Shown here: positions 1-10,277 of the stretch, in pieces
Position numbering within the stretch: the first letter of the stretch is position 1
Layout of the letters: each line of letters opens with the position of its first letter
Assembly: GCA_950295325.1 (NCBI GenBank)
Contig: OX485808.1
Location: forward strand, 22,404,527-22,468,526
Origin: Polytrichum commune
Taxonomy: Eukaryota > Streptophyta > Polytrichopsida > Polytrichales > Polytrichaceae
Direction: 5' to 3'
DNA length: 64,000 nucleotides
Translations under genes and position numbers: made by a program
Notes under the pieces: generated by a model
The model's input: only the letters and a program-made list of their open reading frames with translations
Database searches by the model: none
Told to the model about the DNA's origin: nothing

Positions 1-51
1 TTTAGGGAGTCCGTCCCACTAGTACGCTTCTAGTCACACTAGTCCGACCCA

Positions 52-1024
52 CTATTTTTTTTTGGCGGCTAAGTCCTTTTTTTTGGCGGCCTCCATGGCT
101 CTAAAAATCTCAGGCCCACGACTGTATCCTTGTGTGTTGCCTGGACAGGAATATGTGTTGTTCTTGCATGTTTCAGGACGCGCTCCCGAATTGTACGAGG
201 TGGTATTATAAGTAGAATACGAGGGCGTTTGCGAAAGGGAACGTCTTGCGCTTCTCCGGAGGGCCAGATAACGATCGGACTCGGAAGATGCGGCCTTGAG
301 GGCGTGCCTATCCAAGGAGGACGTGGAGGAGGGCCGGGCACCAAGCGAGCGGGTAGCCACCTGCGAAACAACGTCATAGGAAGATAAGAATGGGAATGGA
401 GTGGGGAAAATAATGAGGGTGGTTTGGGATGGGCGCTCGTAAAGAGAACGACACGCACACAGAAGACAAGCAAAGCAAAAGCGGGAAAGGGGTTTAGGGT
501 TGAGGAGGCCACCTTGGCTTTGGGGACGTCCATGCGGGGAACGGTGGGAACGAGGGGGGCGTCGACGGGAGCATCCGGAGCCGATGGAACTATTGCACTG
601 TTGGATGGCGGGGGGGGGAGTCGATGCCTAGAGGGCCCACGATCGCGGAGGACGTTGCGGGGGGAAGAACGGAGTCGGCGGGGGCAAAGTCCATGCGGAG
701 ACGCCGGCTCGGCCCACGACGAGCGACGCCGTCGTCCCTAGAGGGCGAGAGGTGCCCCAAACGAACGAGCGTCCGTTTCTCCTTGGAGAGGGGGGAGGGC
801 GACGGGGCGTAGGCGCGGGCGACAAGTGCGGGGGGCGGGCTGTTGACGACACCATCGTCGATGCCGACGTCGCGGGAGTAATCCACGGCCGAGGCCGCGT
901 CGACCGCTGAGAAGTGGTAGAGGGATGGCATTTGGCAGTCCGTGACGTCGCGGGAAGGGGATGCAGGGGGCGAGAGGGGACGGGAAGGGCCGTCGACCAC
1001 GGGGGCGTCGCATATTGGGGCAGA
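52..1024 (-). CDS. Ala/Pro/Ser-rich protein, two exons, unrecognised (possibly broken)
   Basis: I do not recognise the product. On the minus strand an exon can be read from about 1024 (after an acceptor ending CATAG) to 513, rich in Ala, Pro, Ser and Arg, ending with PRMDVPKAK. A weak donor (GTGGCC) at 512 and a good acceptor (TTTCGCAG) at 361 lead in phase to a last exon, 360-52, starting VATRSLGARPSS and ending MEAAKKKDLAAKKK plus a stop. The frame is broken once, at the homopolymer at about 609-618, where a one-base slip is needed to pass from SAIVGPLGID to NSAIVPSAPDAP. That could be a mutation or a sequencing slip. The composition suggests a disordered protein. It lies just downstream of the phosphatase exon ending at 1138, so it may be that gene's C-terminal tail or a separate gene. 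Confidence 0.3.
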
Positions 1025-1137
1025 CTATGGGCAAGAACAACAAAAACAACAACAATCACAACAACAAAAGACATCCAAAACAGAGCAAGCATTAGATATG
1101 TGAACCACATGATAACAAGCAAAGACATGGAGGAATT

Positions 1138-3888
1138 TCAAATCAATTTATTGAGTTTGGTGAGCCTCATGATGCTCTTGAATACATTATCACGGGGGCT
1201 TAAACCCACATTGCCGATGGGGTTGGACCTAACAAAAAATGGTATGCTACCAGCGTGGACAACAAGCCTTCTAAGGTAAGGCGCTAGCGTATCGACCAAA
1301 AACGTGTCGTTCCTATCGCCGGTCCAAGTGGCGGGGAAGATGACGTTCCCCGGGGGGTTCAAGACGCTTTTGGTGGGGCTGTCGTCGACGAGGACGGTGT
1401 TCTCGGGGGTCGGCCACCACCCGTGGGGTACCCCCTGCAACCGGGGGATGCCCCGCCACGGTCTTGACCTCAGGACCTTGAGGAATTGTTGTCCTCCGCC
1501 ACGACCGCCGAACTTTGGAACCGGCATACCCTTTTCGTCAAGCAATTCATCGCAATCCTCTTGGCCGAGGATGAGGCAAGGGCTCGGAAGATTGCGGAAG
1601 AGGAAGTCGACGATTGGCTCGGTGTTCTCCATGACCATGGAGCTCCACATAATGACGTGAGCTACATCGAGCACCTCTCGAAGGAAGTCACGCAGGCCGG
1701 GACGGGCACGGACAGCCTTGCGGTTAATGAGCGTGTCGAGCTCTCCGTCGTAGTCCCTTTCGTCGGGGTGACGGAAGGGACGCGTGGGGACCCGGGGGAT
1801 GTGTTCGGTGTGACACAACACCCCGTTCAGGTCGAACACGACGAATGGTTTGTTTCGGGTAAGACATCCACTGGTCGAGGGTTTCCAACCTATCTCCGGG
1901 GGATCCTGTGATTAACAACTCGACTAGTTTAATTCTATGATCCAATAACTAACATTGCATTAAGGAAAAGACGATTATGTGAGGAAAATAGTGCAAGGAG
2001 AATGTGGTCAAGTGCAGACTTGCGAACGAGCGTTCGTGAATGAAGGCTGGGATGGCGCATCATTTACGAACGCTCGTTCGTGAAGGAGGTGGATAGATGG
2101 TCGCACCCTTTTACGAACGGGCGCTCGTTAATGAGGTGGGTGTGAAAGTGTAATGATGCGCATGAACATACATAATACAAGATGCGATACGATACAATAA
2201 GTTTGGGAGATGCGACGCAAAGATCATCTGCTCATATATTAATTCGGTGAATATTTACAATTGTCTCACGTGATAATTTTTCACAGTTTCCTATGGCAAA
2301 TACATGCCGTGTTCTACAAAATTTATCGGGCTAAGGGTCCACGTAGAGAAGGGTCCTCGCACGCCTCGTGATGCTGATGGACAGGTTCCGCCAAGAACAC
2401 AACGCGCATGGGTTAGTGGTTACGAACGCGCGTTCGTCAAATGAGTGGTATTCTCAAAGGAGAGTTACCTCGTCATCGGGGGGAGGGGCAGCGGCGCTGG
2501 ACCGAGCAGTTCCCTCCTCTTCGATTAACGAACGCGCGTTCGTAATCCCCATTGGGCCAGCCGCCTCTGTCTCCATGGCATCTGTGGCACGCTCCGACTG
2601 TGACGCCTGGGTCTGCACAATGTGGTCCGCGTCGTCGTCGTCGTCATCTCCGCCCAGGTCGAGAGTGTCCATGCGGACATCCTCCATCTCCGCGGATGGA
2701 TGTCGTCCCAGGTCAGGGCTCTCAACGTCCATTCCTTGGACAGCTGCCGCGTCATTGGGCCCCCCCTGCGTTTCCTCCACAATGACCATGTCAGTGTGTT
2801 GCGCAGATTCATCGCCCTTCCTATCCACTACCCTCGGGACGACTGTCAAAGAGGCGGTGTCAGTGACTGAGGCCAGTCCTACCCTTGGAGGGGGAGGGGT
2901 TAGGACTGCCGGACCTGAGGATTCACGAACGCGCGTCCGTAAATCTTCGTCCTCGCGTATGGCAGCCCTTATCGCATCGTGGGAGTTGGCGGGGGTGGCA
3001 GTCAATTGAGGGGGCGGAGGACTCCCAGCTGGCGTTGGGTGTGGTGCTGGTGGGTGCAAAGGTCCTCCGGGGAACATGCTTGGAGGGGGGGAATGGGAGG
3101 GGTATCCTCCGGGGAAGGGGTAAGGCTGTTGTGCTGGCGCCGAGAAGCTCTGCATATTTCTGAGCATCTCAAATATGGCGTCCGTCTTTGCTGCGGACTC
3201 CCGCAGCGCCTCCTGCGTGCGGGCCATATTTCTTGCACTCTCCTCTGCCGCAACCGCCATTTCCTCCTTCATTTTTTGCTCTAGCTTGGCATTCAGCTCG
3301 GCAACTATCAGCGCCTCCTCCTTCACCCGCTTGTTCTTGTCGTAATCGACCCCCAGCTCCGCCATGATGTCCATGTCCCCCTCGTCCTCGTCGGACACCT
3401 TGATGATTGCTCCCTCAGGCAACTCCACGTACGGCGACTTCTTCATCCTCCTCCTCGTGTTTCGGAAGAGGTCCAAGGATGGACGCGAGCGTTGGTCGAG
3501 GAGGTCGAGGGTCTCCATCCTCGGAACAACGACGGGTCTTGGAGACACTGAAGTCGAGCAGCCTCCAGGCGTGCCAAAGGGTTCCGCACCAGACACTCTT
3601 GCGGGGAGGACATCCTGGGTGGCACCCGCCGAGGATCCAGTACATCCAGCCGGGGTCCCTTGGTATTCCGAAGGCTCCCCCGATGGGGCCAACAACCGGA
3701 GAGGAGTGACATCCAAAGCCTGGAGGATGGCATCGACGTTGACGGAGGGGCCAGGCTCGTCGTCGTCTGTTTCCATGGGAGGCATGCCTTCGTCGGCCTG
3801 CATGTTGAAGTCCGTTCTGGGCATGGACATGTCAGCTAGGTCCATCGTCGACGGCGTCAACGTATGTGTTCACGCACAGCCCCAGCAT
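1138..3888 (-). CDS. disordered/coiled-coil protein with C-terminal FCP1/HAD-type phosphatase domain
   Basis: Exon 3888-2469 is open from ATG 3845 for 459 codons. It is acidic and Pro/Ser/Thr-rich, with a charged predicted coiled coil at about residues 170-235 (KEEALIVAELNAKLEQK) and a Pro-rich stretch after it. It ends at donor GAG|GTAACT (2469/2468). The next acceptor, CACAG|GATCC, opens exon 1905-1138, and both junctions are phase 0. That exon encodes a HAD fold of the FCP1/CTD-phosphatase type: FDLNGVLCHT, VIMWSSM, then LVDDSPTKS and LAPYLRRL. FCP1-type enzymes usually have DxDxT; here motif I is DLNGV, so the second acidic residue is Asn and catalysis is uncertain. The 563-bp intron holds four copies of the palindrome. 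An acceptor just before 3888 could join it to the upstream DGQHS gene, but then the frame breaks (stop after VDAVDDGPS), so an independent start at 3845 is also possible. Confidence 0.5.
2019..2131. repeat. palindrome cluster A (3 sites)
   Basis: Three dyad sites at 2019-2040 (centre AG), 2063-2084 (centre CT) and 2110-2131 (centre GG) match the consensus arm TTTACGAACG, two variable bases, arm CGTTCGTAAA. The third is degenerate (CGCTCGTTAA in the right arm). All lie in the intron that precedes the phosphatase exon. Confidence 0.9.
2419..2440. repeat. palindrome, intronic single site
   Basis: Left arm GTTACGAACG, centre CG, right arm CGTTCGTCAA. It lies about 30 bp inside the intron that begins at 2468 on the minus strand. 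Confidence 0.9.
2525..2943. repeat. two exonic palindromes, read in frame
   Basis: Site 2525-2546 (TTAACGAACG, CG, CGTTCGTAAT) encodes ITNARSLI in the minus-strand exon. Site 2922-2943 (TTCACGAACG, CG, CGTCCGTAAA) encodes DLRTRVRES. Both leave the frame open. They are the only copies inside coding sequence. Confidence 0.85.
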
Positions 3889-3916
3889 CTGAGATACAAA
3901 GGCAAAGATTCAGTCA

Positions 3917-4055
3917 TATACAAACGCGCGTTCGTAAACATAAAGGCTTCGAGCGAGGAAATATTAACAAAATAATTCACAAAACAATCATAAGTATCGG
4001 TTGCCCATGATAAATTGTTTGGAGCATGCAGTATTTACGAACGAGCGTTCGTAAA
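3917..4055. repeat. palindrome pair in intron or upstream region
   Basis: Site 3917-3938 (TATACAAACG, CG, CGTTCGTAAA) and the perfect 22-bp dyad 4034-4055 (centre AG) lie 117 bp apart. They sit in the 188-bp interval 3889-4076 that has intron-like ends (GTAAGC and ATCTCAG on the minus strand). Confidence 0.9.
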
Positions 4056-4076
4056 AAGTGGTGTGAGATGGCTTAC

Positions 4077-6821
4077 CATGGCCGCGTACATAGATTTGCT
4101 GCCCCCAAATACGTTGTAGACAATCTCGCCAGTCATCGCCAAACCCTGCAATATGGAGATGTAGAACTCCATCCTCAGCTCCAGCGCTGGGAAGACAGTG
4201 TACAAAGTCTCCTGGAAGAGATCCTTTGGAGGTGGGTGAGGGATGCTGTATATCTTCTTGAATGTGTTGTTCGCCTTTATGGGTGCTCGCCCATTCCTAA
4301 GCGCATTGTACGTCAAGAAGATGAGGCTCACCGCTCCCACCTGCTTGTTGCCTCTGGCCTCGTTTACGGCAACAATCCCCTCCGTCTTCGCTGGCACGTA
4401 TGTGCTGTGGAAGATGTTGTACTCAAACTTGATCTTGTTCTCATACAAATCGATGACGTCGGATTGCTTCTCCTGCTCCACAATCCACAGCCATACGTGC
4501 GGCTCCCTCATGGTCGGAGATTTGTGCTCCATGAATTTCGCCATGAAAGGGTTGTAAAAATGCTCCCCCTTCGCGCCCTGTCGCAAGGCACCGGGGATCC
4601 CTCTGAAGTCGATGACCGCGAAGGGACAACCCCTTCGATCCTCCCTGACCTCGGACCTGCTGAAGGTGCCATCCCACTTGGAAAACGTGGTCCTCTCCAG
4701 CCCCGTGGTCACCACACAAAATCTGGCAACGCCCTCGAATGTGGCGTTACGCTTCCTCTCCAAGAAGGAGATGTACCGCTGCAGCTCCTCGAGTTCTGTC
4801 TCGGTCTTCTTGGCCCTCTTATTGCCCTTGAGTTTCAGAACGGCGATGTGCTCTTTCACTAGGCTTCGCATTAAGGCCCCGTTGATGTTGTAACGCGACT
4901 TGAACACCTTCCAATTGGCCCAGTTGATGTCGCCGTCGACAAGGAAGAGGTGCATCTCTGGCACGAGAGCGCTAAGCTCTCACATCGCAGATGTCTTCAT
5001 CTTCCTATGTTCACACCACTCCTTGATGGAGTATGTTCCGGGCTTATGCTTGGGCCTCTTCAAAAAAATCTTGGGATATGGGATTGTTCTCCCAACTGTG
5101 TTCCCAAGTACATGAACCGCGCAGCGCTGAAGTTCGGACTCCGTGAGTCCTTGTAGGGACCTGAAAAACTCCCTTAGGAGTGGAGGGGCCTCTCCGGTCT
5201 TGTCCGAGCTGTATTTCTCCTCGGTGTCGGGGTTCACGAGATCGCCCGAGCTGTGCGCGTCAAAAAATTGGGTCCACAACTCCCAAGTGTCCCTGTTGCA
5301 GCAGATGAGACGGAGCTCACCCTACAGCTCAAGTACTGACTTTGTGGTGGTGGACTTCATATCGATAGAGGAAAATTTGTCCACCATCGCATCGCAAAAT
5401 GCCTACAATGCGAAACAAATGTCAATGTTGCTCTAAATACGAACGCACGTTCGTGAAATGGAAACTTCATGAAAAATAGAAAATTGAAATGCAGTGACTT
5501 TTACGAACGTTCGTTCGTAAACATACCTTCCACTGAGGAGATTGGGTCTTCGCGTTCTCTCTCTCTTTAAGTGGGCAACCATGTGCCACCCAGACATCTC
5601 GTGCAGCCACTATGTTTGCTGCCCAGGACGCCTCAAACGCCTTTATCTTATTGCCGGAGTTCAAGAAAGTTGAAATCTTTCGGAGCTTGTCCCAGTCGTC
5701 AGACCACACCAAGAAGGCCTTCCAGTAGCGCAGGTCCGCCTTCAGCTCATGCTGGAAGTTATCGTCCTTCAGGATGAGATGCGACGCCTCTAGGCTGTGC
5801 TGTCCATCTATGATCCAGAACTCACCATTCTGGATCCGGGGCCAATCTTTCTCAGTCGGACGGGATGTGAAGCCCTTCGGCATCACGCAAACGGTCTGCC
5901 TGTCCCACTTGACGTTGTTCATCAAATTGTTAATTTGCCACTTGACACCCCTGCTCTCACGAGACCTCACCACCCACTTGTTTGGCGATTTCTCGCACTT
6001 GAAGCAATCAACATGAATGTAAAGTGCCTCCCCATGGGTCAGCAATCCTTTGAGTAAGTGTTGAAGTCTCTCAGGATTCTGGTAACCTTCACGGCGTCCG
6101 GGTTTTCTCCCTTCTTCAAAGGAATTGGCATAACGGGAGGCGAGCTCACCTCCGCCGTCTCTGTTACACCCGATTTTTCCAAGTCATCCCTTGTCCTTTT
6201 GGATGGCGTGGACTGTCTGCTGGGCCCGTCCGTCCCCCGGCTCGCGGATGGCACAGGCCGGGCTGCACTTCTCGAACCTCCTGCCCCGGACACAGAAGGT
6301 TTTCTAGGACTCTTCTTCTTCTTGTTCGCCTCGGCGACCACACTGTTATACTTGGAGATGTTTAAAGCCAAGGCAGTTAACTTTCTAGCTGTCCAGTACT
6401 GGCTCAAAGCGTACTTTGTGAAGTGATTCTGCAGGTTGAAATGCTTGGCCTCTTCTCCCACGGTCAGAATGGCGTAATTGTGGGAGAAGGAGTGCTCCAT
6501 GTAGTGCAAGAGGAGGTTGATGTGGTCCTTATTGTTTTTCATATCCAAAATGACGTAATCCCCTTGGGCCTCTATTGACTCTATTTCCCATGTCTTCATC
6601 TGCACCCATTGTTCTGGCTGGTCCGGTCTCGTCTCCAGCTCGTAGGTGAAGCGCAGGACAAAAAGACCGTCTTCGGTTTTCTCTGGCAGCGCTGTCCACT
6701 CCCCCATGAAGTCGATCTTTGGGACGTAATTGTCATTGTCGTTTGTATCCGACACTGACTGTGGCAGGCTGTCCACCTTCACTGCGAACATCTCGATGGC
6801 ACTCCTGGTTGATCTAGCCAT
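4077..6821 (-). pseudogene. DGQHS-motif (DGQHR/ParB-like superfamily?) protein gene with lesions
   Basis: Reading starts at ATG 6821 (MARSTRSAIEMFAVKVD), directly after a possible acceptor GTGCAG. The first exon runs to 5527 with a reading-frame shift at about 6045-6055 (NTYSK continuing as GLLTHGEALYIHVDC). It contains a basic Ser/Pro-rich segment (about residues 165-240) and then WIIDGQHSLEAS near residue 335. That motif resembles the DGQHR signature of the ParB/sulfiredoxin-like superfamily; the resemblance is to the motif only. A 123-bp intron (5526-5403) has GTATGT and TTGTAG ends and two palindromes. The second exon, 5402-4077, is in phase but carries TAG at 5324-5322 and TGA at 4982-4980, with clearly related protein on both sides (SVLEL, GELRLICC, SAM, ELSALVPEM). 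It ends at donor ATG|GTAAGC. Three lesions argue for a recent pseudogene; codon reassignment or assembly errors are less likely alternatives. Confidence 0.5.
5436..5521. repeat. palindrome pair inside a 123-bp intron
   Basis: Sites 5436-5457 (centre CA) and 5500-5521 (centre TT, perfect arms) are 64 bp apart. Together they make up about a third of the small intron 5403-5526. Confidence 0.9.
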
Positions 6822-6852
6822 CTGCACAATGATGTACACTTTTAGTAAAGTA

Positions 6853-7298
6853 TTTACGAACGTTCGTTCGTGAGTGGTACCACTAGGCCGCAGACAATGT
6901 TGTTTGCATTGTTGGTTTGGTTGTATAACATTTCATATATTTGATCTAGAGGCCTTTGATCATATTTACGAACGATCGTTCGTAAATAGTTGTTGGTCGG
7001 TTTAATTTACATTTCACGTTTTTACGAACGTGCGTTCGTAAGATTGATATTTGGTTTGAATGATTTCACAGTAGTGTGTTTATCACTGACAGTATGTTGG
7101 TGTATGTTGTTTTGTATCGTATATTACGAACGAGTGTTCGTAAAGTTTTGAATTTGTGTTGTGGGTGAAGGGTATTTACGAACGCGCGTTCGTAAAACTC
7201 CTTCGCATGGGCTTTGGGTACGGGTATTTACGAACGAGCGTTCGTAAAAAGGGTTGGGTTAGGCAATGCATTTGCATTTACGAACGCACGTTCGTAAA
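6853..7298. repeat. palindrome cluster B (7 sites) upstream of the DGQHS gene
   Basis: Sites start at 6853 (centre TT), 6965 (AT), 7021 (TG), 7123 (AG), 7175 (CG), 7227 (AG) and 7277 (CA). Those at 6965, 7175, 7227 and 7277 have two perfect 10-base arms. The last four are spaced 52, 52 and 50 bp. The cluster begins 32 bp before the putative start codon at 6821, so it lies in the promoter, the 5' leader or a 5' intron. Confidence 0.92.
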
Positions 7299-9057
7299 TG
7301 TGGCTGGTTTGGCTGTTCACATATTGTCCATATATATACGGTTTCGTATATATACGAATACATATAGGGTAGAATGTGCTTATTCATGTGTAGAATGCTT
7401 GCAAGTGCGTGGTCAGAACGATTGAATTGAACAAAAAATGAAAAACACAACATATCTGAGCTTCAGAATGATTAGCAAAGCTCAGATTGCATGCAAAACC
7501 TGCCAAGGCTCACCCTTCAAACAATGCAAAAGGAAATCTACAATGAACCAATTCAGGATGTGGGTTGTGAAGCAAGTTGGATGGAATGTACTCACATTGA
7601 AGTGTTCCTTGACAAAAATTGGTTCTCCCTTGCTGAAAAAGCCACACAACAACACACAAATCTACAATGCCTGTTGTTGAAATGCACTCTTGCACCACTC
7701 ACTCATTCACCACACTTTCAAGGCCTCACTCTTTATGTACAAACCCTAACAAATCTACAATGCCTGTTGTTGAAATGCACTCTTGCACCACTCACTCCTT
7801 CACCACACTTTCAAGACCTCACTCTTTATGTACAAACCCTAGCGCCTAATCTGGTGCAGCTACAAGCTTCAAGCTTCAAGCTTTCAAATCCCAATATTCA
7901 AACTGCAGGTGAGTCTACTAGCGCTCTTGCAACCCTCAAGCTCCCTACTCACAATAAGTCACCTCTCAAGCGAAATATGCAACTCAAACACAACTTCAAG
8001 CAAAGTAAAACAAGGCAGACTACAATCCGGCAGAGCTTCGCTTCGAATATTCTAAACTCTCCTCTCCTCCTCCTCTCTGTTCCAAATGAGAATGAGGAGA
8101 AGTGGGAAGGGCCGCGGGGTGGTGGCCGGCGCCGTTAGGGTTTACCCTTGGCTGCCACGTGGCGTTCTGCCAATGGCGACGGCCCAATGCCGTCCTTTCA
8201 TTGGCGACGCTCCACGTGGGGGGATGGGGGGATGGGGGAAATGCAATTGGAGATGGATGTAGATGTAATGAAGGGGGGGCGTAAAACATGTGTATATGTA
8301 TTATATGTAATGGAAGCATTAATCACATTAACTTAAAGAACTTAGTATGAAGACATGAATTTTGATTACCGTATGCCCTTAGTACATTTACTATTAGATT
8401 CTTTGTAAACATATTTTCAAAACAACCTTAAGTTAATTCGTATTGCACAATATATGCATTTTGTGCGATTGCGATGAAGAATCCACCCCCAAGGATGTGT
8501 ATATGGTGTTGTACAGTATAGAGTTTTCATGAACGAGATAACTTTAAGATTGAACCGTCGTTCTTCAGGTATATATGACATAGTACTTAAAGGACCCAAT
8601 TTGAGATTGTTTAGAGGCCCTATTCGCTTATTCACAAGAGGTGGAGGAAAACTCAATCTCCAATAGGACGTCAATTGAATCATTTAATTGGGCGTCAACT
8701 TGAACTAAAAATTGTACAGTGCATTGAACTTTAATTTTCAACAATGATGGGATTGCATTTAACCAATGAGCCATATGGTCAGATATCTCGCTAGCATCAA
8801 ATGTATGGAATAGGTTTCCAACGAAGAACACACCCCTAAGGATGTGTATATGATGTTTTCAAATAATATACAGTTTTCGTAAACAATATAATATCTTTCA
8901 ATTCGAACCATGGTTTTTCAAATCACTATTACATTCATAAAGGACCAATTTGAGATTGTGTAGAGAGGGTATCATCAACTTTGAGCTTGCATAAATTAAG
9001 TTAGTGCAGTACGGGTTTCTAGGAGTCAATATTGTTTGTGTGTGTGTGTAATGTATC
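7299..9057. other. gap in the palindrome field; no gene recognised
   Basis: No palindrome occurs here. The stretch holds a 93-bp tandem duplication (7658-7843) and a GC-rich patch around 8095-8225 with two CCACGTGG sites in an imperfect inverted arrangement. It also holds two diverged direct copies of a segment containing AAGGATGTGTATATG (about 8465-8625 and 8820-8975). Short open frames are present but look non-coding. Confidence 0.6.
7658..7843. repeat. 93-bp tandem duplication
   Basis: Two near-identical copies of a 93-bp unit that begins AAATCTACAATGCC and ends CAAACCCTA. Only a few substitutions separate them. Confidence 0.9.
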
Positions 9058-9068
9058 GTACTAATGAC

Positions 9069-9126
9069 AAAACCCTAAACCCTAATACACAACTATCACA
9101 AACCCTAAACCCTAACCCTAAACCCT
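9069..9126. repeat. interstitial telomere-like tract (CCCTAAA)n
   Basis: Two short runs of CCCTAAA/CCCTAA (9069-9086 and 9099-9126) match the plant telomere heptamer on the complementary strand. They are too short and degenerate to be a chromosome end. Confidence 0.8.
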
Positions 9127-9728
9127 GCATCCCTACATTTTTTTTTTATACCATGCCAATTGTTATTTTGAGATTCAACATTAATAGATTTCGGGAAAAG
9201 CTTTGGTTTGGGCGAAAAGTGAGTGTTGAAATGCTCCATCTTCCCCCTTAATACTCTTCAGTGCTATTTGATCACATAATCCAAACATGGGATCATTATA
9301 ACATGCATGTCTTAAGACTTTACTGTAACTCAACACTTTTATCTAATACAAGCATCCACATACTTTTGACAGGATGTAAAACACATAATTTTAAGTGTGA
9401 CTTGTCATAAGTATGGTTTCATTTCTTATGATTACTCTATCATATTGATCATTCCAACTTAATTAAACATTTCCATACATGCCATTTTAATTTATTATTC
9501 CTATACCTATGGTTACATTTGAATTTAGTCCTAACTTACATCTAGTTATGATTAGATTCATATTATCCTCAATCTACCCTAGTACAAGCCATTATGGATT
9601 AACCCATCTTTTTAATGGTTTTCACACACTTGTGAGCATATTACGGGCGTGATTCGATGTGAATCATATGAGCATTCCTATAATTTTAGGGGCCTCCACA
9701 ACTTGTTTTTAATTGAGTTTACCTTAGT

Positions 9729-9764
<36 letters not shown>

Positions 9765-10030
9765 ATCACATTCATTCATAACATATATTAGGTTTCCATT
9801 GTCAATTAACTTGGACTTCACAACTTGGTCGCAAATCATTTAATATTCTATATTGACCAGCATCATATTATGATATTATGTATCTATTATATACATATTT
9901 ATATTCATGAGACCTTGGTAACACCTAAGGTTTGCGACCGATTTACATATTTTCAATATCAAGTTGCGTGTATGCAATACATGTTCCTTACATAATGCTA
10001 TTTAATATATAATTGCGCATGGATGGAATG
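9127..10030. other. AT-rich spacer with a TA/CA microsatellite
   Basis: AT-rich DNA with a (TA)n then (CA)n tract at about 9728-9764. I see no coding region or transposon end. Confidence 0.6.
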
Positions 10031-10036
10031 ACATAC

Positions 10037-10247
10037 TTGTAGGTCAAAGTAGGCGGCGGGAATCGGCTTTTTTAAGAGCATCCAAGGAATTTTGAACCAT
10101 CGTAGACAAGTACTTAAAGCTCTTCCCCCCACTGCAAAGCTCTTTTCTGCGGTACACGCCGGGTGCGCTCCAGAGACCCGACGGAGCTCGCGGAAGGCAT
10201 TTTCGTGTGCGCCAACCCCCACCTCCCAGGTACACGACAACCTTCAC
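10037..10247 (-). other. GC-rich exon-like island
   Basis: On the minus strand this GC-rich patch is open in two frames and ends at a donor-like CAA|GTATGT at 10037/10036. It could be an upstream exon of the DGQHS gene: its phase 0 end fits a possible acceptor GTGCAG just before ATG 6821, giving a 3.2-kb intron. The competing frame (VQNSLDALKKADSRRL) looks equally protein-like, so the reading frame is undecided. Confidence 0.25.
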
Positions 10248-10277
10248 ACCCGCATATGCCGCCGTAAATACCGGGAT

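Noticed and set aside
1021-1075. CAA-rich stretch as a polyglutamine coding region on the plus strand
   Set aside because: It lies in the likely intron or spacer of the minus-strand genes and the plus frame has no support on either side.
4026-4862. 278-codon plus-strand frame
   Set aside because: It is antisense to the DGQHS gene exon 5402-4077, and it reads through palindromes and an intron.
6853-7298. CRISPR-like array of short repeats
   Set aside because: The repeats are perfect dyads with a variable centre, the spacers vary and recur in part, the host is a plant nuclear genome and no cas genes are present.
9069-9126. chromosome end or telomere
   Set aside because: Only a few imperfect heptamers flanked by ordinary sequence on both sides; this is an interstitial tract.
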